A stretch of 64,000 bases of DNA from Photobacterium sp. TY1-4 (GCF_025398175.1 NZ_CP099734.1:2542001-2606000), one strand, 5' to 3'; shown: positions 1-10,477, counted from the first letter of the stretch. The notes: a model not told the origin generated them from the sequence alone. Numbers and translations: made by a program.

Positions 1-739
1 TCTTCAAATCAAACGCACCGCACTGCCAGTCCCAACCGCCGTTGTGTTGCTGGTAGTCAAACTGATAACCGACCTGATACAGCTGGGCACCAATATCATC
101 GGCATGGGCCGGCACACTGGCCGGCGGATTCGGCTGACCGCACACGGCAGGTTTGTCGGTGCGGAAAATTCCGGCTTTTTCATACCCGATCACTTCAATG
201 TCGTCCCCCAACCAGTCAACATGGTCGACCGCCAGGCTGGTGATCACGGAGACGTCGTGATCGACGATATTGGTCGCATCCAAGCGTCCGCCAAGCCCGA
301 CTTCCAGAATCGCCACCTCCACCTGATGGGTCCGGAACAGCGCCAGGGCCGCCAGGGTACCGAACTCAAACAGGCTCAGACTGGTGTCTTCGCGATACTG
401 CTCAATCGATGCAAAAGCGCGACTGTGCTCGCTATCTGCCAACTCCTGGCCGTTAATCCGTACCCGCTCGTTATAACGCACCAAATGCGGCGAGCTGTAC
501 ACCCCGACGCGATAGCCGGCTTCGCGTAAAATTGCTTCAAGAATCGCGCAGGTGGAGCCCTTGCCATTAGTTCCGGCAACGGTGATCACCCGCGGCGCAG
601 GTTTGGTGAGATCACCGCGACGGGCAACGGCCATGGCACGGTCTAATCCGAGATCGATGGCGCTGGTATGGAGGTTTTCTAAATAGGTCAGCCAGTCGGC
701 TAATGAATCGGTTGCTTGTGGTGCTGTCAGTCCGGACAT
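1..739 (-). CDS. folC: Folylpolyglutamate synthase / dihydrofolate synthase, 3' part cut by window edge
   Basis: FolC adds L-glutamate to dihydropteroate and to folates in the cytoplasm. The open frame runs from an ATG at 737-739 off the left edge, giving about 246 N-terminal residues of a protein usually near 420. The reverse-strand translation starts MSGLTAPQATDSLADWLTYL. It contains the P-loop region VITVAGTNGKGSTCAIL, typical of Mur-ligase-like FolC, followed by SSPHLVRYNERVRING and LEVGLGGRLDATN. It lies 153 bp downstream of accD on the same strand, the order seen in E. coli. The C-terminal ligase domain is outside the window. The identity is secure; the exact start is a choice supported by the family N-terminus. 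Confidence 0.93.
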   Translation of the reverse strand, partial: MSGLTAPQATDSLADWLTYLENLHTSAIDLGLDRAMAVARRGDLTKPAPRVITVAGTNGKGSTCAILEAILREAGYRVGVYSSPHLVRYNERVRINGQELADSEHSRAFASIEQYREDTSLSLFEFGTLAALALFRTHQVEVAILEVGLGGRLDATNIVDHDVSVITSLAVDHVDWLGDDIEVIGYEKAGIFRTDKPAVCGQPNPPASVPAHADDIGAQLYQVGYQFDYQQHNGGWDWQCGAFDLK

Positions 740-892
740 TCTTTATCGTTCTAATAAATCACTGTGAAGGGGACTTTACCACTGAATCGGGAGGAAGTTC
801 ATGCAAACCGACGAATAATTTGTGGGAAACGCGCACCGGTTTGCATGTTTACGCCGGGTCAGAAGACACCGGCGCAAGACGGTCAGCAAAAA

Positions 893-1849
893 TTACTCTT
901 TTTCCTGGCCGCTTTCTTCTTGAGGGGCGTTGGCGTTAGCATTGGCTTCGTCTTCAACAACCACAGTTTCCGGCTGGATCACCGGCACCACCATCGGTGA
1001 TGGGGACTGAGTCATTTTCGCCACCAGGCCGCCGATACGCTGGCGCATCTCACGACGGTCGACAATCATATCGATGGCGCCATGCTCAAGCAGGAACTCA
1101 CTGCGTTGGAAACCTTCCGGCAGTTTCTCACGCACGGTTTGCTCAATCACGCGCTGACCGGCAAAGCCAATCAGGGCCTTCGGCTCACCAATGTTGATAT
1201 CGCCCAGCATCGCCAGACTGGCAGACACGCCGCCCATGGTCGGGTCGGTCAGGACGGAGAAAAACGGCAGGCCTTTGGCAGACAGGCGCTCCAGGGCAGC
1301 ACTGGTTTTCGCCATCTGCATCAGCGACATCAGCGCTTCCTGCATACGGGCGCCACCACTGGCCGAGAAACATACCAAAGCACAGTTGTTCGCGATGGCT
1401 TCATCTACTGCGCGAACAAACTTTGCCCCGACGACAGAGCCCATCGAGCCCCCCATAAATGAGAATTCAAAAGCACAGGCAACCAGCGGCTGCGACAGCA
1501 AGGTGCCTTTCATCACAATCAGGGCATCTTTTTCACCGCTGCTTTTTTGGGCAGCAGAGAGACGATCTTTATATTTTTTGGAATCGCGGAATTTCAGCTT
1601 GTCCTGCGGCTCCATCTCACCTGCAATTTCGACCTGGCCTTCGGCATCCAGGAACGTTTCCAGGCGGCGACGCGCTTTCATGCGCATGTGGTGATCACAC
1701 TTCGGACAGACTTCCAGATTACGTTCCAGTTCCGCGTGATAAAGCACTTGCTCACATGAAGTACACTTGGTCCATACCCCTTCCGGGATAGACGCTTTAC
1801 GTGAGGAAACAATATTGCTTTTCGTGAGGATCTTTTCAAGCCAGCTCAT
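893..1849 (-). CDS. accD: Acetyl-CoA carboxylase carboxyltransferase subunit beta
   Basis: This is the beta subunit of the carboxyltransferase that, with AccA, moves the carboxyl group from biotin to acetyl-CoA in the first committed step of fatty-acid synthesis. The 318-residue protein has the expected length. Near residues 29-51 there is a four-cysteine zinc finger (CTSC and CPKC pairs). The crotonase-fold core carries [19 protein letters not shown] and the oxyanion-type stretch [20 protein letters not shown]. The C-terminal 30 residues are low-complexity (Asn-Ala and Glu-rich), as is common in this family. It is followed by folC on the same strand and preceded by truA with a 185 bp gap holding a stem-loop. 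No dedA lies between truA and accD, unlike in E. coli. Confidence 0.97.
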   Translation of the reverse strand: MSWLEKILTKSNIVSSRKASIPEGVWTKCTSCEQVLYHAELERNLEVCPKCDHHMRMKARRRLETFLDAEGQVEIAGEMEPQDKLKFRDSKKYKDRLSAAQKSSGEKDALIVMKGTLLSQPLVACAFEFSFMGGSMGSVVGAKFVRAVDEAIANNCALVCFSASGGARMQEALMSLMQMAKTSAALERLSAKGLPFFSVLTDPTMGGVSASLAMLGDINIGEPKALIGFAGQRVIEQTVREKLPEGFQRSEFLLEHGAIDMIVDRREMRQRIGGLVAKMTQSPSPMVVPVIQPETVVVEDEANANANAPQEESGQEKE

Positions 1850-1999
1850 GAATGACCTTTCATCTTTTTCATATCCCCGCGCACTCGCAGAGAATTACAA
1901 ATTCGTTAAATTTTACCGAGGTGGAATTAAAGCACAAAGTTGTCTGGCTGTAGATAAAAAACTGGTTGTACTAGTTGATATTAGGCGATTGCTCCTAAT

Positions 2000-2026
2000 A
2001 TCGGCCCTGAACGTCTCAGGGCCGAT
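2000..2026 (-). terminator. Perfect 11-bp stem-loop after truA
   Basis: The arms ATCGGCCCTGA and TCAGGGCCGAT flank a 5-base loop, 9 bases beyond the truA stop. There is no clear T-run after it in the minus direction, so it may be a weak intrinsic terminator or an mRNA 3'-end stabiliser rather than a full stop before accD. Confidence 0.55.
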
Positions 2027-2034
2027 CCCAGCAT

Positions 2035-2823
2035 TCAGTCCGGCAGAAACAGCGGTCCAATCGGCGCTTTCGGGATCCCGAACGCTTGCGGGTAGTCCAC
2101 TTCTACCAGATACAAGCCCTCCGCTTTTGCCGTGGCTCCGGCGAGGGTCCGGTCTTTCTGTGCTAACAGCCATTTCATCCATTCCGGCTTCTCTTCACCG
2201 CGGCCCACTTTGATCAGGCTGCCGGTGATGTTCCGCACCATATGATGGACAAAGGCATTGGCCTTGATATCAATCACCACATAGTGCCCCTGACGGGAAA
2301 CGTTCAGGTGCATCAGATTACGCCAAGGACTCAGGGATTGACAATACACGGCTCGAAAGGATGTGAAGTCATTCTCACCAAGCAGGTACTGACCGGCCTC
2401 GTGCATCTTCTCTACATCGAGTTCGCCGTGATAATGGCTGACGCCGGCGCCCAAAATCGCAGGTCGCAGTGCATGATTATAGATGATGTAGCGGTACCGA
2501 CGTGCTGTCGCGCTAAAGCGGGCATGAAAGTCCTCATTTACTTCAACGGCCCACCGCACGGCAATATCTTTAGGGAGATTTGCATTGGCACCCATGGTCC
2601 AGGCAACCATCTTCCGCGCGACATGGGTTTCAAAATGGACCACCTGGCCCGTCCCATGTACACCGGCATCGGTTCGACCGGCGCATTGTACTTCAACCGG
2701 GTGATTGGCTATTTTACTGAGCGCTTTCTCAAGCCGCTCCTGAACACTGTCAACATCACGCTGACGCTGCCAGCCATAATACTTGGCCCCATCATACTCA
2801 ATGCCTAAAGCTACGCGCATCAT
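2035..2823 (-). CDS. truA: tRNA pseudouridine(38-40) synthase
   Basis: TruA isomerises uridines 38, 39 and 40 in the anticodon arm of many tRNAs. The protein has 262 residues, usual for the family. It opens with [19 protein letters not shown] and carries the catalytic motif AGRTDAGVH, with the nucleophilic Asp at about residue 52. The late motif [13 protein letters not shown] is also intact. Two ATG codons sit in tandem at the start, and the second is equally plausible. It lies between fimV and accD on the same strand, with stem-loops on both sides, which suggests partly independent transcription. Confidence 0.97.
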   Translation of the reverse strand: MMRVALGIEYDGAKYYGWQRQRDVDSVQERLEKALSKIANHPVEVQCAGRTDAGVHGTGQVVHFETHVARKMVAWTMGANANLPKDIAVRWAVEVNEDFHARFSATARRYRYIIYNHALRPAILGAGVSHYHGELDVEKMHEAGQYLLGENDFTSFRAVYCQSLSPWRNLMHLNVSRQGHYVVIDIKANAFVHHMVRNITGSLIKVGRGEEKPEWMKWLLAQKDRTLAGATAKAEGLYLVEVDYPQAFGIPKAPIGPLFLPD

Positions 2824-2929
2824 CTACTTCGTTCTTACTGTCTGTCGGCATCACAGGCCGGTTAATCGAGATGCGGAATTATAGGGAAAAAGCGGGCAGG
2901 TTTCGAGGGGGGATTCACGGCCGGGACTC

Positions 2930-2950
2930 GGGCCCTCCGAATGAGGGCCC
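2930..2950 (-). terminator. GC-rich stem-loop after fimV
   Basis: GGGCCCTC and GAGGGCCC form an 8-bp all-GC-rich stem with a 5-base loop, 24 bases past the fimV stop. No T-run follows in the minus direction, so termination strength is uncertain. Confidence 0.5.
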
Positions 2951-2973
2951 TGTCCCAGGATAATGATGACCGT

Positions 2974-5900
2974 TTAACGACTCATTTTTTGTAGCAGGAT
3001 TTGTGCTTCTTTCTGGCTCTGGGCATCGCCATTACCAGCAATATCTTCCAACAGCCCCTGCGCCCCTTCGCGATCATTCATCTCCAGATATGCCTTAGCC
3101 AAGTCCAGTTTGCTGGCATATTCCCCCTGGCTGTCGACATCAATATCAGCAACATTATTCAGAATATCCGGAAACTCATCGAGGCCAACATTCAGATCCA
3201 GCGGCTGCTCTTCAATCTCTTCCGGAGCGTCGGCTTCCATGTCTTTCATCAGTTCATCGATACTGATATACGACGGTGCCGGCTCCGGATCATCGACCAA
3301 CTCGCTCTCCCCCGTCGCATCAGTCAATACTTCTGAATCCGCTTCTGCCAACAGAAACTCCGGATCAAATGCAGCCACATCATCAATATCCATTTGTGGT
3401 TGCTCTGCCCAGTCTTCCGTTTCCAGCTCCGGATCCGGATTGCTGGCTGCCCAGATCTCCGCATCCTCCTCCGGATACATTTCTGAGGCCAGGGCATCGT
3501 CGTCAAGCGCAGATGACCAGAGCTGATCCCGCTCAGCATCTTGCTCATCCTGCTGGCCTTGCTCATGCTGTTCAACAGTGGTTGATTCGGCAGCCGACAG
3601 TGGTTGCTGTCCTGGCGCCTCCGCTTCACGATGTGGACGCGCATTTTCATCCCCGGTATGTTCGAACCCTGCAGGTGCTAAAGCTTCACTTTCTGAGGGA
3701 TTCGTCGCTGCCGAACGCTCTGCTGCAACGGCTTCATCCCGTGCCTGCTCAGCCAACAAACTGTCCGCAGTTGCGACATCCATGCCGACAAACTGATCAT
3801 TTTCAAAGCTATCACCTTCAAAGCTATCATCTTCAAAGCTTTCATTGTCGACGCTGTCATTATCAAAACTGTCATCCGTAACCTGTTCGTCCGGATCACT
3901 GAGCAGTGCAGCCATATCGAGCCCGGCCGTATCAACCAGCTCATCATCAAACATATCCGCCGGGACCTGAGCATCATTCGGCGATGTCGTCTTCCCGGAA
4001 GCCTGATGAGCCGGCGCTGACGCCGGAGCCGATGCAGCCGCCGACTCTTGGGCGCCCGTATGATACTGATCCAACGCCATTTGTTCATCAAACGAGGCCT
4101 GCAGCGCATCATCTTCGCTGAACTCAGCAATGCTGGCCGGATCAATGGTTTCAAATTCAATCTGTTGCTCACCATGAATTGAGTAGCGCGGCTCTGAGGA
4201 CGCAGCATCCCCCATGGCTTCTTCTGCGGCCAACACCAGTTCCTCCGGTGTCGGCTCATCACGTGCAGACTCAGACTCTGATTCAGGCTCCTGCAACAAT
4301 GTGTCTTCCGGCTCAGCCGCGGTCACGGCATCCTCGGAAACCAATGGCTCACTCAGATTCAGCGGCGCTTCCGCCTCTAGCTCAGTCTCAGAGTCAGGCT
4401 CGAACGCATCCGGGTCCGGTGTCGGCGCAACGGCTGGTTCATTCAGCTCAGGCTCGACTTCCGGCTCAGACTCGGCCAGGGCCGCTTCTTCATCAAACGC
4501 CGGCCAATCTTCCAGATTCAGCGGCGCATCCGACGCTGACTCATGCGCCGGCTCGGCGAGCGCATCCAGGTCCGGTGTCGACTCAGCGGCCGGTTCAACT
4601 GACGACGGTGCTTCATTCAGCTCAGGCTCTGCTTCCGGCTCCAACTCAACTTCAGGCTCAGACTCGGCCAGGGCCGCTTCTTCATCGAACTCCGGCCAAT
4701 CTTCCGGGTTCAGCGGCGCATCCGACGCTAACTCATGCGCCGGTTCAGAGAGCACATCCGGATCCGGTGTCGGCACAACGGCTGGTTCAACGGGCGACGG
4801 TGCTTCATTCAGCTCTGGCCCTGCTTCCGGCTCTGGCTCAGCTTCCGGCTCCAACTCAACTTCAGGCTCAGACTCGGCTAGGGCAGCTTCTTCATCGAAC
4901 GCCGGCCAATCTTCCAGGTTCAGCGGCGCATCCGACGCTAACTCATGCGCCGGCTCAGCGAGCGCATCCGGGTCCGGTGTCGACTCAGCGGCCGGTTCAA
5001 CGGGCGACGGTGCTTCATTCAGCTCAGGCTCTGCTTCCGGTTCTGGCTCTGGCTCTGGCTCAGCTTCCGGCTCAAACTCAGCTTCCGGCTCCAACTCAAC
5101 ATCAGGCTCAGACTCGGCCAGGGCAGCTTCTTCATCGAACGCCAATGTTTCATCAGGCTCAGATGCATCGACCAACTCTTGTACATCCGCAAGCAGCGCA
5201 TCAATATCTTCATCTTGTACGTCTGCCGCAGGTTCAACGCCTGCAATAGCGTCATCAACGTCTGCAATAGCTTCAACGTCTGGAATGGCTTCAACGTCTG
5301 CAATAGCTTCAACGTCTGGAATGGCTTCAACGTCTGCAATAGCTTCAACGTCTGCGACGGACTCAGCCTGCTGCTCATTCAGTGCTTCATGCAGCGCATC
5401 CGCAAACCCCGTCTCGTGTGTGTCCGGGAAATCTGCATCGCGTGAAGCATCCAGCTCATGCCCGTCAGTTGAAGTGTCCGCAGGTTCAAATTCCGGATCA
5501 TCAAACAGCAACGCGTCGACGGCCGGGTCGGCAACCGCGGGTTCAGTCGCCGCTGACATCGGCGCATCGGCGCTCAAATTGACATCATCAGCGAAATCGG
5601 ATTCTAAGACAGAATCCAACCGTTCTGCAGGCTCAAACGGCTCGCTGCCTTCCGATGTCGTCTGAGGCGGTTGAGCGGTTTGTGGCTGATGTCCCTGTTG
5701 CGCGAGAATGTCATCCAACAGATCGGTGCTGTTTTCATCAATGACAACCTCATCCAGGTTCAGAGCCAGCTCATCTTCAGTCTCAATATCCGCGACATCA
5801 ATACGACTCTCGTCACTGTCTTCCTCGTCCGCAACCAGTTCATCAAGCAGCGCGGTACTGTTTTCATCAATCGCAATATCGGCCCGATTGAAAGTATCCT

Positions 5901-7836
5901 CGTCATCCCCAAGGAGCTCATCGAGTAATGCCGTACTGTTCTCTTCCAGCTCAATATCCGGGGTATTGAGCTCATCATCGTCTATAAATTCATCCAGCAA
6001 CGCCGTACTGTTTGCATCAAACAGTGCGTCCAGCTCCTCTTCCGGCAGCGCATGCTCTTCTACGGCAAACAGCGCGTCTGCATCAGCCAGTGCCTGGTCG
6101 ACGGCAGCCTGCTGCGCTTGCTCCTCAGGCTCATCAACTTGCACTTGCGTCGGTTCAGGGGCCGGCTCATCCAACCCGACCGTCTCAAACAAGGAGTCCA
6201 GTTCATCCTGATCCACCACTTGAGCCGTTGCCGCTTCAGGCTTTGTTGCCTCAGTCGGTTCATCATCCGGAAGATCATCCGTTAACCCGCCGGCTTCGCT
6301 CAACAAATCATCCAGGATGGACTGGTCCAGCAACCCATCCTCAATATCTTTGTCAGCATCATCGGCCAGTTCCGCATCCGCCAGATCAAAACTGTCGTCG
6401 TCATCATCATCGCCCTGCAGGGACTGCTCCCACATGGCTGCCAGCGCTTCGTCCGAACTTGGCTCCGAGGACTGTTCAATCTCATCCAGCGCCCGCTCCA
6501 TATCCTGGAGTCCAATCGCTTCTTCATCTCCTTTCACCGAGATGCTGCTTGGCGTCAGGCCACTTTCAATTTCAAAGTCATCATGACCATCGGCGGACAG
6601 GTCAAGTAAATCATCCGGCTCACCCGACGAATTGCCATCATGCTCCGGCCCGAACAGACTAGTTTCCGGATCATCGAACAGAGAATCATCCCCGGCGAAC
6701 AGATCATCAACGTCTTGCTTGTCGCTATCCAGCTCCGGGATCGCCTCAGCGTCCCCTTTCGGCGGGGCCGGAATTGCCGGTTCCTGCGCTTGCGGGCCTT
6801 CCAGCGATTTCACATCGTCATCTTCTTCTTTACGACGCATCATGAAAAATGCAATCGCGCCGGCAATCAGGGCGCCAGGCACAAACGCAGCAGCAGCCAT
6901 GGCCCATGGATTAGCGACCAAGTCATCCATCCAGGAGGTTTCAGGCACCACCGGTGCGACCGGTTGCGATTTCTGTTGCTGAATAAAATTGAGGATTTCA
7001 TCGCGCAGTTGCTCGTCGTTGCTGATCTGATCTTTGAGCGCACTGACCTCATGCTGCATTTCTGCCAGGCGAACGCGCAGCAAGTGGTTACTCTCCACCA
7101 GCTTGGTCATCTGCACATCAGAGGCATCCAGTTGCGTCTGCAACGCAGTCGGCTTCGCGGGAATGCCTCCCTTATCAGTCGCGCTGGCCGCTTGGGCCGT
7201 TTTACTTGCCGTTTGTACCGATGTGGCCGCCGGTGTGACCGGGGCCGCCTGCGTCACCTGCTCCTGAATGGCAACTTGCGGTTTGGGTTGTGGGTTCGCC
7301 ACAACGGTCGGTGCCGGCGCAGTGGCGCTTGGCGCCGGTGCACTTGGTGTCTGAGTTCTTGGTGGCGGTGTTCTGGAAACCGAAGTCGCAGGCGTCGCCG
7401 ACTGGCGTACCTGGCGGCGCTGATCGGCATCCAGACGACGCCGTACACTGTCCAAATCTTCCTGACGGATCTGGGCTAAAGACGGTATTCTCAGCACACT
7501 TCCCGGGATCAGACCGTGGATATTATTCTGCTCAAATGCCTGTGGATTCGCCCGGTGAATGGCACCAATGACCTGATAAATAGAGACCTGGTTATTCGGA
7601 CGGTAACGAGAGGCGATCGACCACAGGGTTTCATTACTCCCGGTCGGACCGTAGCGATTGATGGTATTCTGGCTCGACGCAAAAGATTGAGCAGGCTCAG
7701 TCGAAGCTGCGCGCACTTCATCTTCGGATGGGCCGATAATACGCACCGCATGGGCTGACAAGGGCATCTGAAGGGCGGCTCCGGCAATGACGACCGGTAA
7801 AATAAAACGTTTGATCATAGTCGATAAGTCAGACAC
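2974..7836 (-). CDS. fimV: FimV/HubP-family polar hub protein, very long and acidic
   Basis: FimV/HubP proteins are inner-membrane polar organisers that recruit chemotaxis, flagellar or type IV pilus factors and ParA-like ATPases. This copy has 1,620 residues. An N-terminal signal sequence (about residues 7-30) is followed by a LysM peptidoglycan-binding domain (about 65-118, ETLWSIASRYRPN to PGSVLRIPS). Next come a Pro/Gln/Ala-rich linker, a coiled coil (about 235-295) and one membrane helix (about 312-332). A cytoplasmic stretch of roughly 1,200 residues dominated by Glu and Asp then follows. This region holds NSTALLDEL-type repeats, a DVEAI[A/P] hexapeptide array and large FDEEAALAESEPE-centred repeats. 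The C-terminus ends in the conserved TPR-like FimV segment (LDLAKAYLEMNDREGAQ). A second ATG seven codons in is an equally good start. In Vibrionaceae this gene commonly lies between the asd/usg gene and truA, as here. Confidence 0.93.
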   Translation of the reverse strand: MSDLSTMIKRFILPVVIAGAALQMPLSAHAVRIIGPSEDEVRAASTEPAQSFASSQNTINRYGPTGSNETLWSIASRYRPNNQVSIYQVIGAIHRANPQAFEQNNIHGLIPGSVLRIPSLAQIRQEDLDSVRRRLDADQRRQVRQSATPATSVSRTPPPRTQTPSAPAPSATAPAPTVVANPQPKPQVAIQEQVTQAAPVTPAATSVQTASKTAQAASATDKGGIPAKPTALQTQLDASDVQMTKLVESNHLLRVRLAEMQHEVSALKDQISNDEQLRDEILNFIQQQKSQPVAPVVPETSWMDDLVANPWAMAAAAFVPGALIAGAIAFFMMRRKEEDDDVKSLEGPQAQEPAIPAPPKGDAEAIPELDSDKQDVDDLFAGDDSLFDDPETSLFGPEHDGNSSGEPDDLLDLSADGHDDFEIESGLTPSSISVKGDEEAIGLQDMERALDEIEQSSEPSSDEALAAMWEQSLQGDDDDDDSFDLADAELADDADKDIEDGLLDQSILDDLLSEAGGLTDDLPDDEPTEATKPEAATAQVVDQDELDSLFETVGLDEPAPEPTQVQVDEPEEQAQQAAVDQALADADALFAVEEHALPEEELDALFDANSTALLDEFIDDDELNTPDIELEENSTALLDELLGDDEDTFNRADIAIDENSTALLDELVADEEDSDESRIDVADIETEDELALNLDEVVIDENSTDLLDDILAQQGHQPQTAQPPQTTSEGSEPFEPAERLDSVLESDFADDVNLSADAPMSAATEPAVADPAVDALLFDDPEFEPADTSTDGHELDASRDADFPDTHETGFADALHEALNEQQAESVADVEAIADVEAIPDVEAIADVEAIPDVEAIADVDDAIAGVEPAADVQDEDIDALLADVQELVDASEPDETLAFDEEAALAESEPDVELEPEAEFEPEAEPEPEPEPEAEPELNEAPSPVEPAAESTPDPDALAEPAHELASDAPLNLEDWPAFDEEAALAESEPEVELEPEAEPEPEAGPELNEAPSPVEPAVVPTPDPDVLSEPAHELASDAPLNPEDWPEFDEEAALAESEPEVELEPEAEPELNEAPSSVEPAAESTPDLDALAEPAHESASDAPLNLEDWPAFDEEAALAESEPEVEPELNEPAVAPTPDPDAFEPDSETELEAEAPLNLSEPLVSEDAVTAAEPEDTLLQEPESESESARDEPTPEELVLAAEEAMGDAASSEPRYSIHGEQQIEFETIDPASIAEFSEDDALQASFDEQMALDQYHTGAQESAAASAPASAPAHQASGKTTSPNDAQVPADMFDDELVDTAGLDMAALLSDPDEQVTDDSFDNDSVDNESFEDDSFEGDSFENDQFVGMDVATADSLLAEQARDEAVAAERSAATNPSESEALAPAGFEHTGDENARPHREAEAPGQQPLSAAESTTVEQHEQGQQDEQDAERDQLWSSALDDDALASEMYPEEDAEIWAASNPDPELETEDWAEQPQMDIDDVAAFDPEFLLAEADSEVLTDATGESELVDDPEPAPSYISIDELMKDMEADAPEEIEEQPLDLNVGLDEFPDILNNVADIDVDSQGEYASKLDLAKAYLEMNDREGAQGLLEDIAGNGDAQSQKEAQILLQKMSR
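4395..5145 (-). repeat. Large in-frame tandem repeats inside fimV (about 190-210 bp units)
   Basis: The segment reading roughly ACTCATGCGCCGG followed by a Gly/Ser-codon-rich stretch recurs near 4540, 4732 and 4943, with a shorter copy near 4400. The spacings are about 192 and 211 bp. On the coding strand each unit encodes a Pro/Glu block followed by ELASDAPLNLEDWP and FDEEAALAESEPE. Unit lengths differ by multiples of three through expansion of Glu-Pro dipeptides, so the frame stays open. Confidence 0.85.
5247..5358 (-). repeat. 18-bp tandem array in fimV coding for DVEAI[A/P]
   Basis: About five to six near-perfect 18-base units (core CAACGTCTGCAATAGCTT, alternating with a GGAATGG variant) encode a hexapeptide array, DVEAIA alternating with DVEAIP. 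The pure nucleotide repetition points to recent slippage expansion. Confidence 0.85.
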
Positions 7837-8038
7837 TGCCTGCTGTCCTCTCTGGCAGAGATGAGAAATTGGTTTCGAGTATCGAAAAAGTCGCGTCGAG
7901 CTTCGAAGTTATGGCGCTAAGCATAATGAATCTATCGGCCATTCATCAAGACTCTTGAACGGTAAATGAGGGATGCTGCCTAATTCGAAAGACGAACCGC
8001 TCTGCGTGTTCTGGTATTGCGCTGAGTAAAAATAAATA

Positions 8039-8070
8039 CGGCCCATCCTACCGAAAGGCAGGATGAGCCG
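8039..8070 (-). terminator. Intrinsic terminator after asd
   Basis: An imperfect stem (CGGC, CATCCT and CC pairing with GG, AGGATG and GCCG) with a GAAA tetraloop lies 12 bases past the asd stop. In the minus direction it is followed by a T-rich run (TATTTATTTTTAC). It separates the pdxB-asd pair from fimV. Confidence 0.75.
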
Positions 8071-8082
8071 CACCAAAATCCA

Positions 8083-9096
8083 TTACAGGTATTCTGCAAT
8101 CAGCTTTTCGGCAATCTGCACGCTGTTCGTCGCAGCGCCTTTGCGGACGTTGTCGGCCACAACCCACATGTTCAGCCCACACGGATGACTGATGTCTTCC
8201 CGGATCCGGGCGACCATGACGTGATCTTTCCCGGTCGCATCGCTGACCTGAGTCGGATAATCGTTACCGTGGAAGAGTTCCACCCCTTCGGCATTTTCCA
8301 GCAGGCTAATCGCTTCTTCGATATGAACCGGCTGGCAGGTTTCGACATGTACGGCTTCCGCGTGACCATAAAAGACCGGCACCCGAACACAGGTCGGATT
8401 CACGCGGATATTGTCATCGCCGAGGATCTTCTGGGTTTCCCACACCATTTTCATCTCTTCTTTGGTGTAGCCGTTATCCATAAAGTCATCGATATGCGGC
8501 AGGCAGTTAAACGCAATCTGCTTGTCATACGCTTTATTTTCTGCCGGCAAGCCGTTCAACAGCTTCGCAGTCTGTCCGGCAAGCTCATCAACCCCTTTCT
8601 TTCCAGAGCCGGAGACCGACTGATACGTGGCAACATTAATGCGCTCAATGCCGTACGCATCATGGATTGGCTTGAGGGCCACCAGCATCTGAATCGTCGA
8701 GCAGTTCGGGTTGGCTATGATATTCCGGTTACGGTAATCCGCCAGCGCGTGCGGGTTCACTTCCGGCACCACCAACGGAACATCGTAGTCGTAGCGGAAC
8801 TGTGAGGTGTTGTCGATCACCACCACGCCGTGATCCGCCGCAATCGGCGCCCAGTGTGCAGACGCTTCTGCGCCGGCCGAGAACAGCGCCAACTGAACCT
8901 GACTCCAGTCAAAGTCTTCGACGTTGGTTACACGAACGCTTTTACCCTTAAAGCGCAGCGTTTTACCCGCGCTACGTTCCGAAGCCAGTAAATAGAGATT
9001 GCGAACCGGAAAATCACGCGATTCTAAAACCTCGACGATCGTTTCGCCCACGGCACCAGTGGCGCCCAGAACGGCAACATCAAATTCCTGACTCAT
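8083..9096 (-). CDS. asd: Aspartate-semialdehyde dehydrogenase (Usg/Asd2 type)
   Basis: This enzyme family makes L-aspartate 4-semialdehyde from aspartyl phosphate with NADPH, the branch point to lysine, threonine and methionine. The 337-residue protein begins with the dinucleotide fold [18 protein letters not shown]. It holds the active-site motif NPNCSTIQM with the catalytic Cys at residue 132, then [18 protein letters not shown] and [10 protein letters not shown] near the C-terminus. It overlaps the pdxB stop by 4 bp (ATGA), indicating translational coupling. Its position next to pdxB matches E. coli usg. Vibrio species are known to carry two Asd proteins, one of them in this place. Whether this is the main or an auxiliary Asd cannot be decided here. 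Confidence 0.9.
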   Translation of the reverse strand: MSQEFDVAVLGATGAVGETIVEVLESRDFPVRNLYLLASERSAGKTLRFKGKSVRVTNVEDFDWSQVQLALFSAGAEASAHWAPIAADHGVVVIDNTSQFRYDYDVPLVVPEVNPHALADYRNRNIIANPNCSTIQMLVALKPIHDAYGIERINVATYQSVSGSGKKGVDELAGQTAKLLNGLPAENKAYDKQIAFNCLPHIDDFMDNGYTKEEMKMVWETQKILGDDNIRVNPTCVRVPVFYGHAEAVHVETCQPVHIEEAISLLENAEGVELFHGNDYPTQVSDATGKDHVMVARIREDISHPCGLNMWVVADNVRKGAATNSVQIAEKLIAEYL

Positions 9097-10265
9097 GGCG
9101 TTTCCTCAACTGTAAAACCTAAATTAGCCAGCGACTCTAACCCAAAACCGGCCTGTCCGGCTACTGTAATCGCACTGTATTCGCGCCGATCCCAGTAATT
9201 TTTCCGCATTTGATCGAAGGCCGAGGCCATCCGGGCAGTATTCTCTCCTGCGGCAGTCATTTCGCGGCGGAATAACCCATCGTCCCGACGCACATCATAG
9301 ACGAGCTGAATCAGGCGAAACAGGGTCTCTTCCTGCCAGGCGCGACTGAGAGCCACCTGCGGCAACGGCGCTTCCGGCAACAGACTGGCAGCAGATACCG
9401 GCTGTCCCTGATCTAAGAACTCGCAATAACGGTTAAAGACCATGGTCGTTCCCCGAGCCTTGCCTTCGAGCCCGTAGCCCGCCACATGTGGGGTCGCAAA
9501 CGCCAGCAACGGCAGCAATTCAAGATCCACCAACGGCTCTTGCTCAAACACATCCAGCACAGCGGTCAGGGCTCTGCCTTCCCCGGTCTGCGCTTGTTGA
9601 AGCGCAACTTTCAACGCGGTGTTATCGACCACAGGGCCACGAGCTGCATTGATCAAAATCGCGCCGGGCTTCAGCTGCTGCAAAAACGCTTCATCCACCA
9701 GGTGATAGGTCGGGTATGCGCCGTCACGGGTGAGCGGCGTATGCATGGTGATAATGTCACACTGCTGCTGTAGCGCTTCCAGCGAGTGAAATGCCCGGCT
9801 GTCGCCCTGTTCGGCTTTCAGCGGATCATTGAGCAGGTAGCGGATCCCCAGCGCGTCCAGACATTTCGCCAGGTAACTGCCGACATTGCCCGCACCGATG
9901 ATCCCCACCGTTTTATCAAAAATAGAAAAGCCCTGCTGCTGGCCCAGCACCATCAGGCTGCTCAGCACATACTCAGCCACACCCACCTTGTTGCATCCCG
10001 GCGCTGCAGTAAAGGTGATCCCCTTTTGCGCCAACAATGCCTGGTCGACATGGTCCTGTCCTGCCGTCGCTGTACCGACAAAACGCAGTCGGTTTGCCTT
10101 CGACAGTAAGTCAGCATTCACTTTGGTGACCGAGCGAATCATCAGCGCATCGATATCCACCAAGTCATCAGCAGTCAGGGTGCGGCCGGGTTTGGCAATC
10201 ACCTCGCCAAGCTGGCTGAACAGGTCGAGCGCATACGGCATATTTTCATCAATGAGGATTTTCAT
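9093..10265 (-). CDS. pdxB: Erythronate-4-phosphate dehydrogenase
   Basis: PdxB oxidises 4-phosphoerythronate in the second step of DXP-dependent pyridoxal 5'-phosphate synthesis. I chose the ATG at 10263-10265, giving 390 residues starting [16 protein letters not shown]. This matches the family N-terminus and has an AGGA about 9 bases upstream. An in-frame upstream extension to 10397 would add 44 Arg/Pro-rich residues without family support. The NAD-binding motif [15 protein letters not shown], the 2-hydroxyacid dehydrogenase signature [11 protein letters not shown], the catalytic-region Asp-Glu (DVFEQEP) and the His in ATPHVAGY are all visible. A PdxB-specific dimerisation domain fills the last 100 residues. 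It is coupled to asd downstream. Confidence 0.96.
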   Translation of the reverse strand: MKILIDENMPYALDLFSQLGEVIAKPGRTLTADDLVDIDALMIRSVTKVNADLLSKANRLRFVGTATAGQDHVDQALLAQKGITFTAAPGCNKVGVAEYVLSSLMVLGQQQGFSIFDKTVGIIGAGNVGSYLAKCLDALGIRYLLNDPLKAEQGDSRAFHSLEALQQQCDIITMHTPLTRDGAYPTYHLVDEAFLQQLKPGAILINAARGPVVDNTALKVALQQAQTGEGRALTAVLDVFEQEPLVDLELLPLLAFATPHVAGYGLEGKARGTTMVFNRYCEFLDQGQPVSAASLLPEAPLPQVALSRAWQEETLFRLIQLVYDVRRDDGLFRREMTAAGENTARMASAFDQMRKNYWDRREYSAITVAGQAGFGLESLANLGFTVEETP

Positions 10266-10477
10266 GGGTCCGTTCCTGTAGCGTCGCGGCAATGACAGCT
10301 CTCGCGACAATTGCGGCCTGCGCGGCGATAGCTCACGTGGCGGCGGCAATAAGAAAAAAAGTGTCAAAATAGTATTGAGTTGCCCGGGAAAGTACAAGCC
10401 TGTTGAGGGACTGGGCCAACGTTACGCCAGCCATTAATGTGAAGCCGCTGCCTGTCCCGAACGACCCGTATAAAAAA

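Noticed and set aside
4395..5358. Regular repeats that might suggest a CRISPR array
   Set aside because: The repeats are contiguous in-frame codons of fimV, with no unique spacers of constant length and no cas genes.
4179..5665. Long plus-strand open frames of 356 and 483 codons opposite fimV
   Set aside because: They are Ser/Gly- or Pro/Gln-rich mirror readings of the acidic repeat codons of fimV, lack ribosome sites and match no family.
10266..10397. N-terminal extension of pdxB by 44 codons
   Set aside because: The added Arg/Pro-rich residues do not fit the family, and an ATG with AGGA upstream gives the normal N-terminus.
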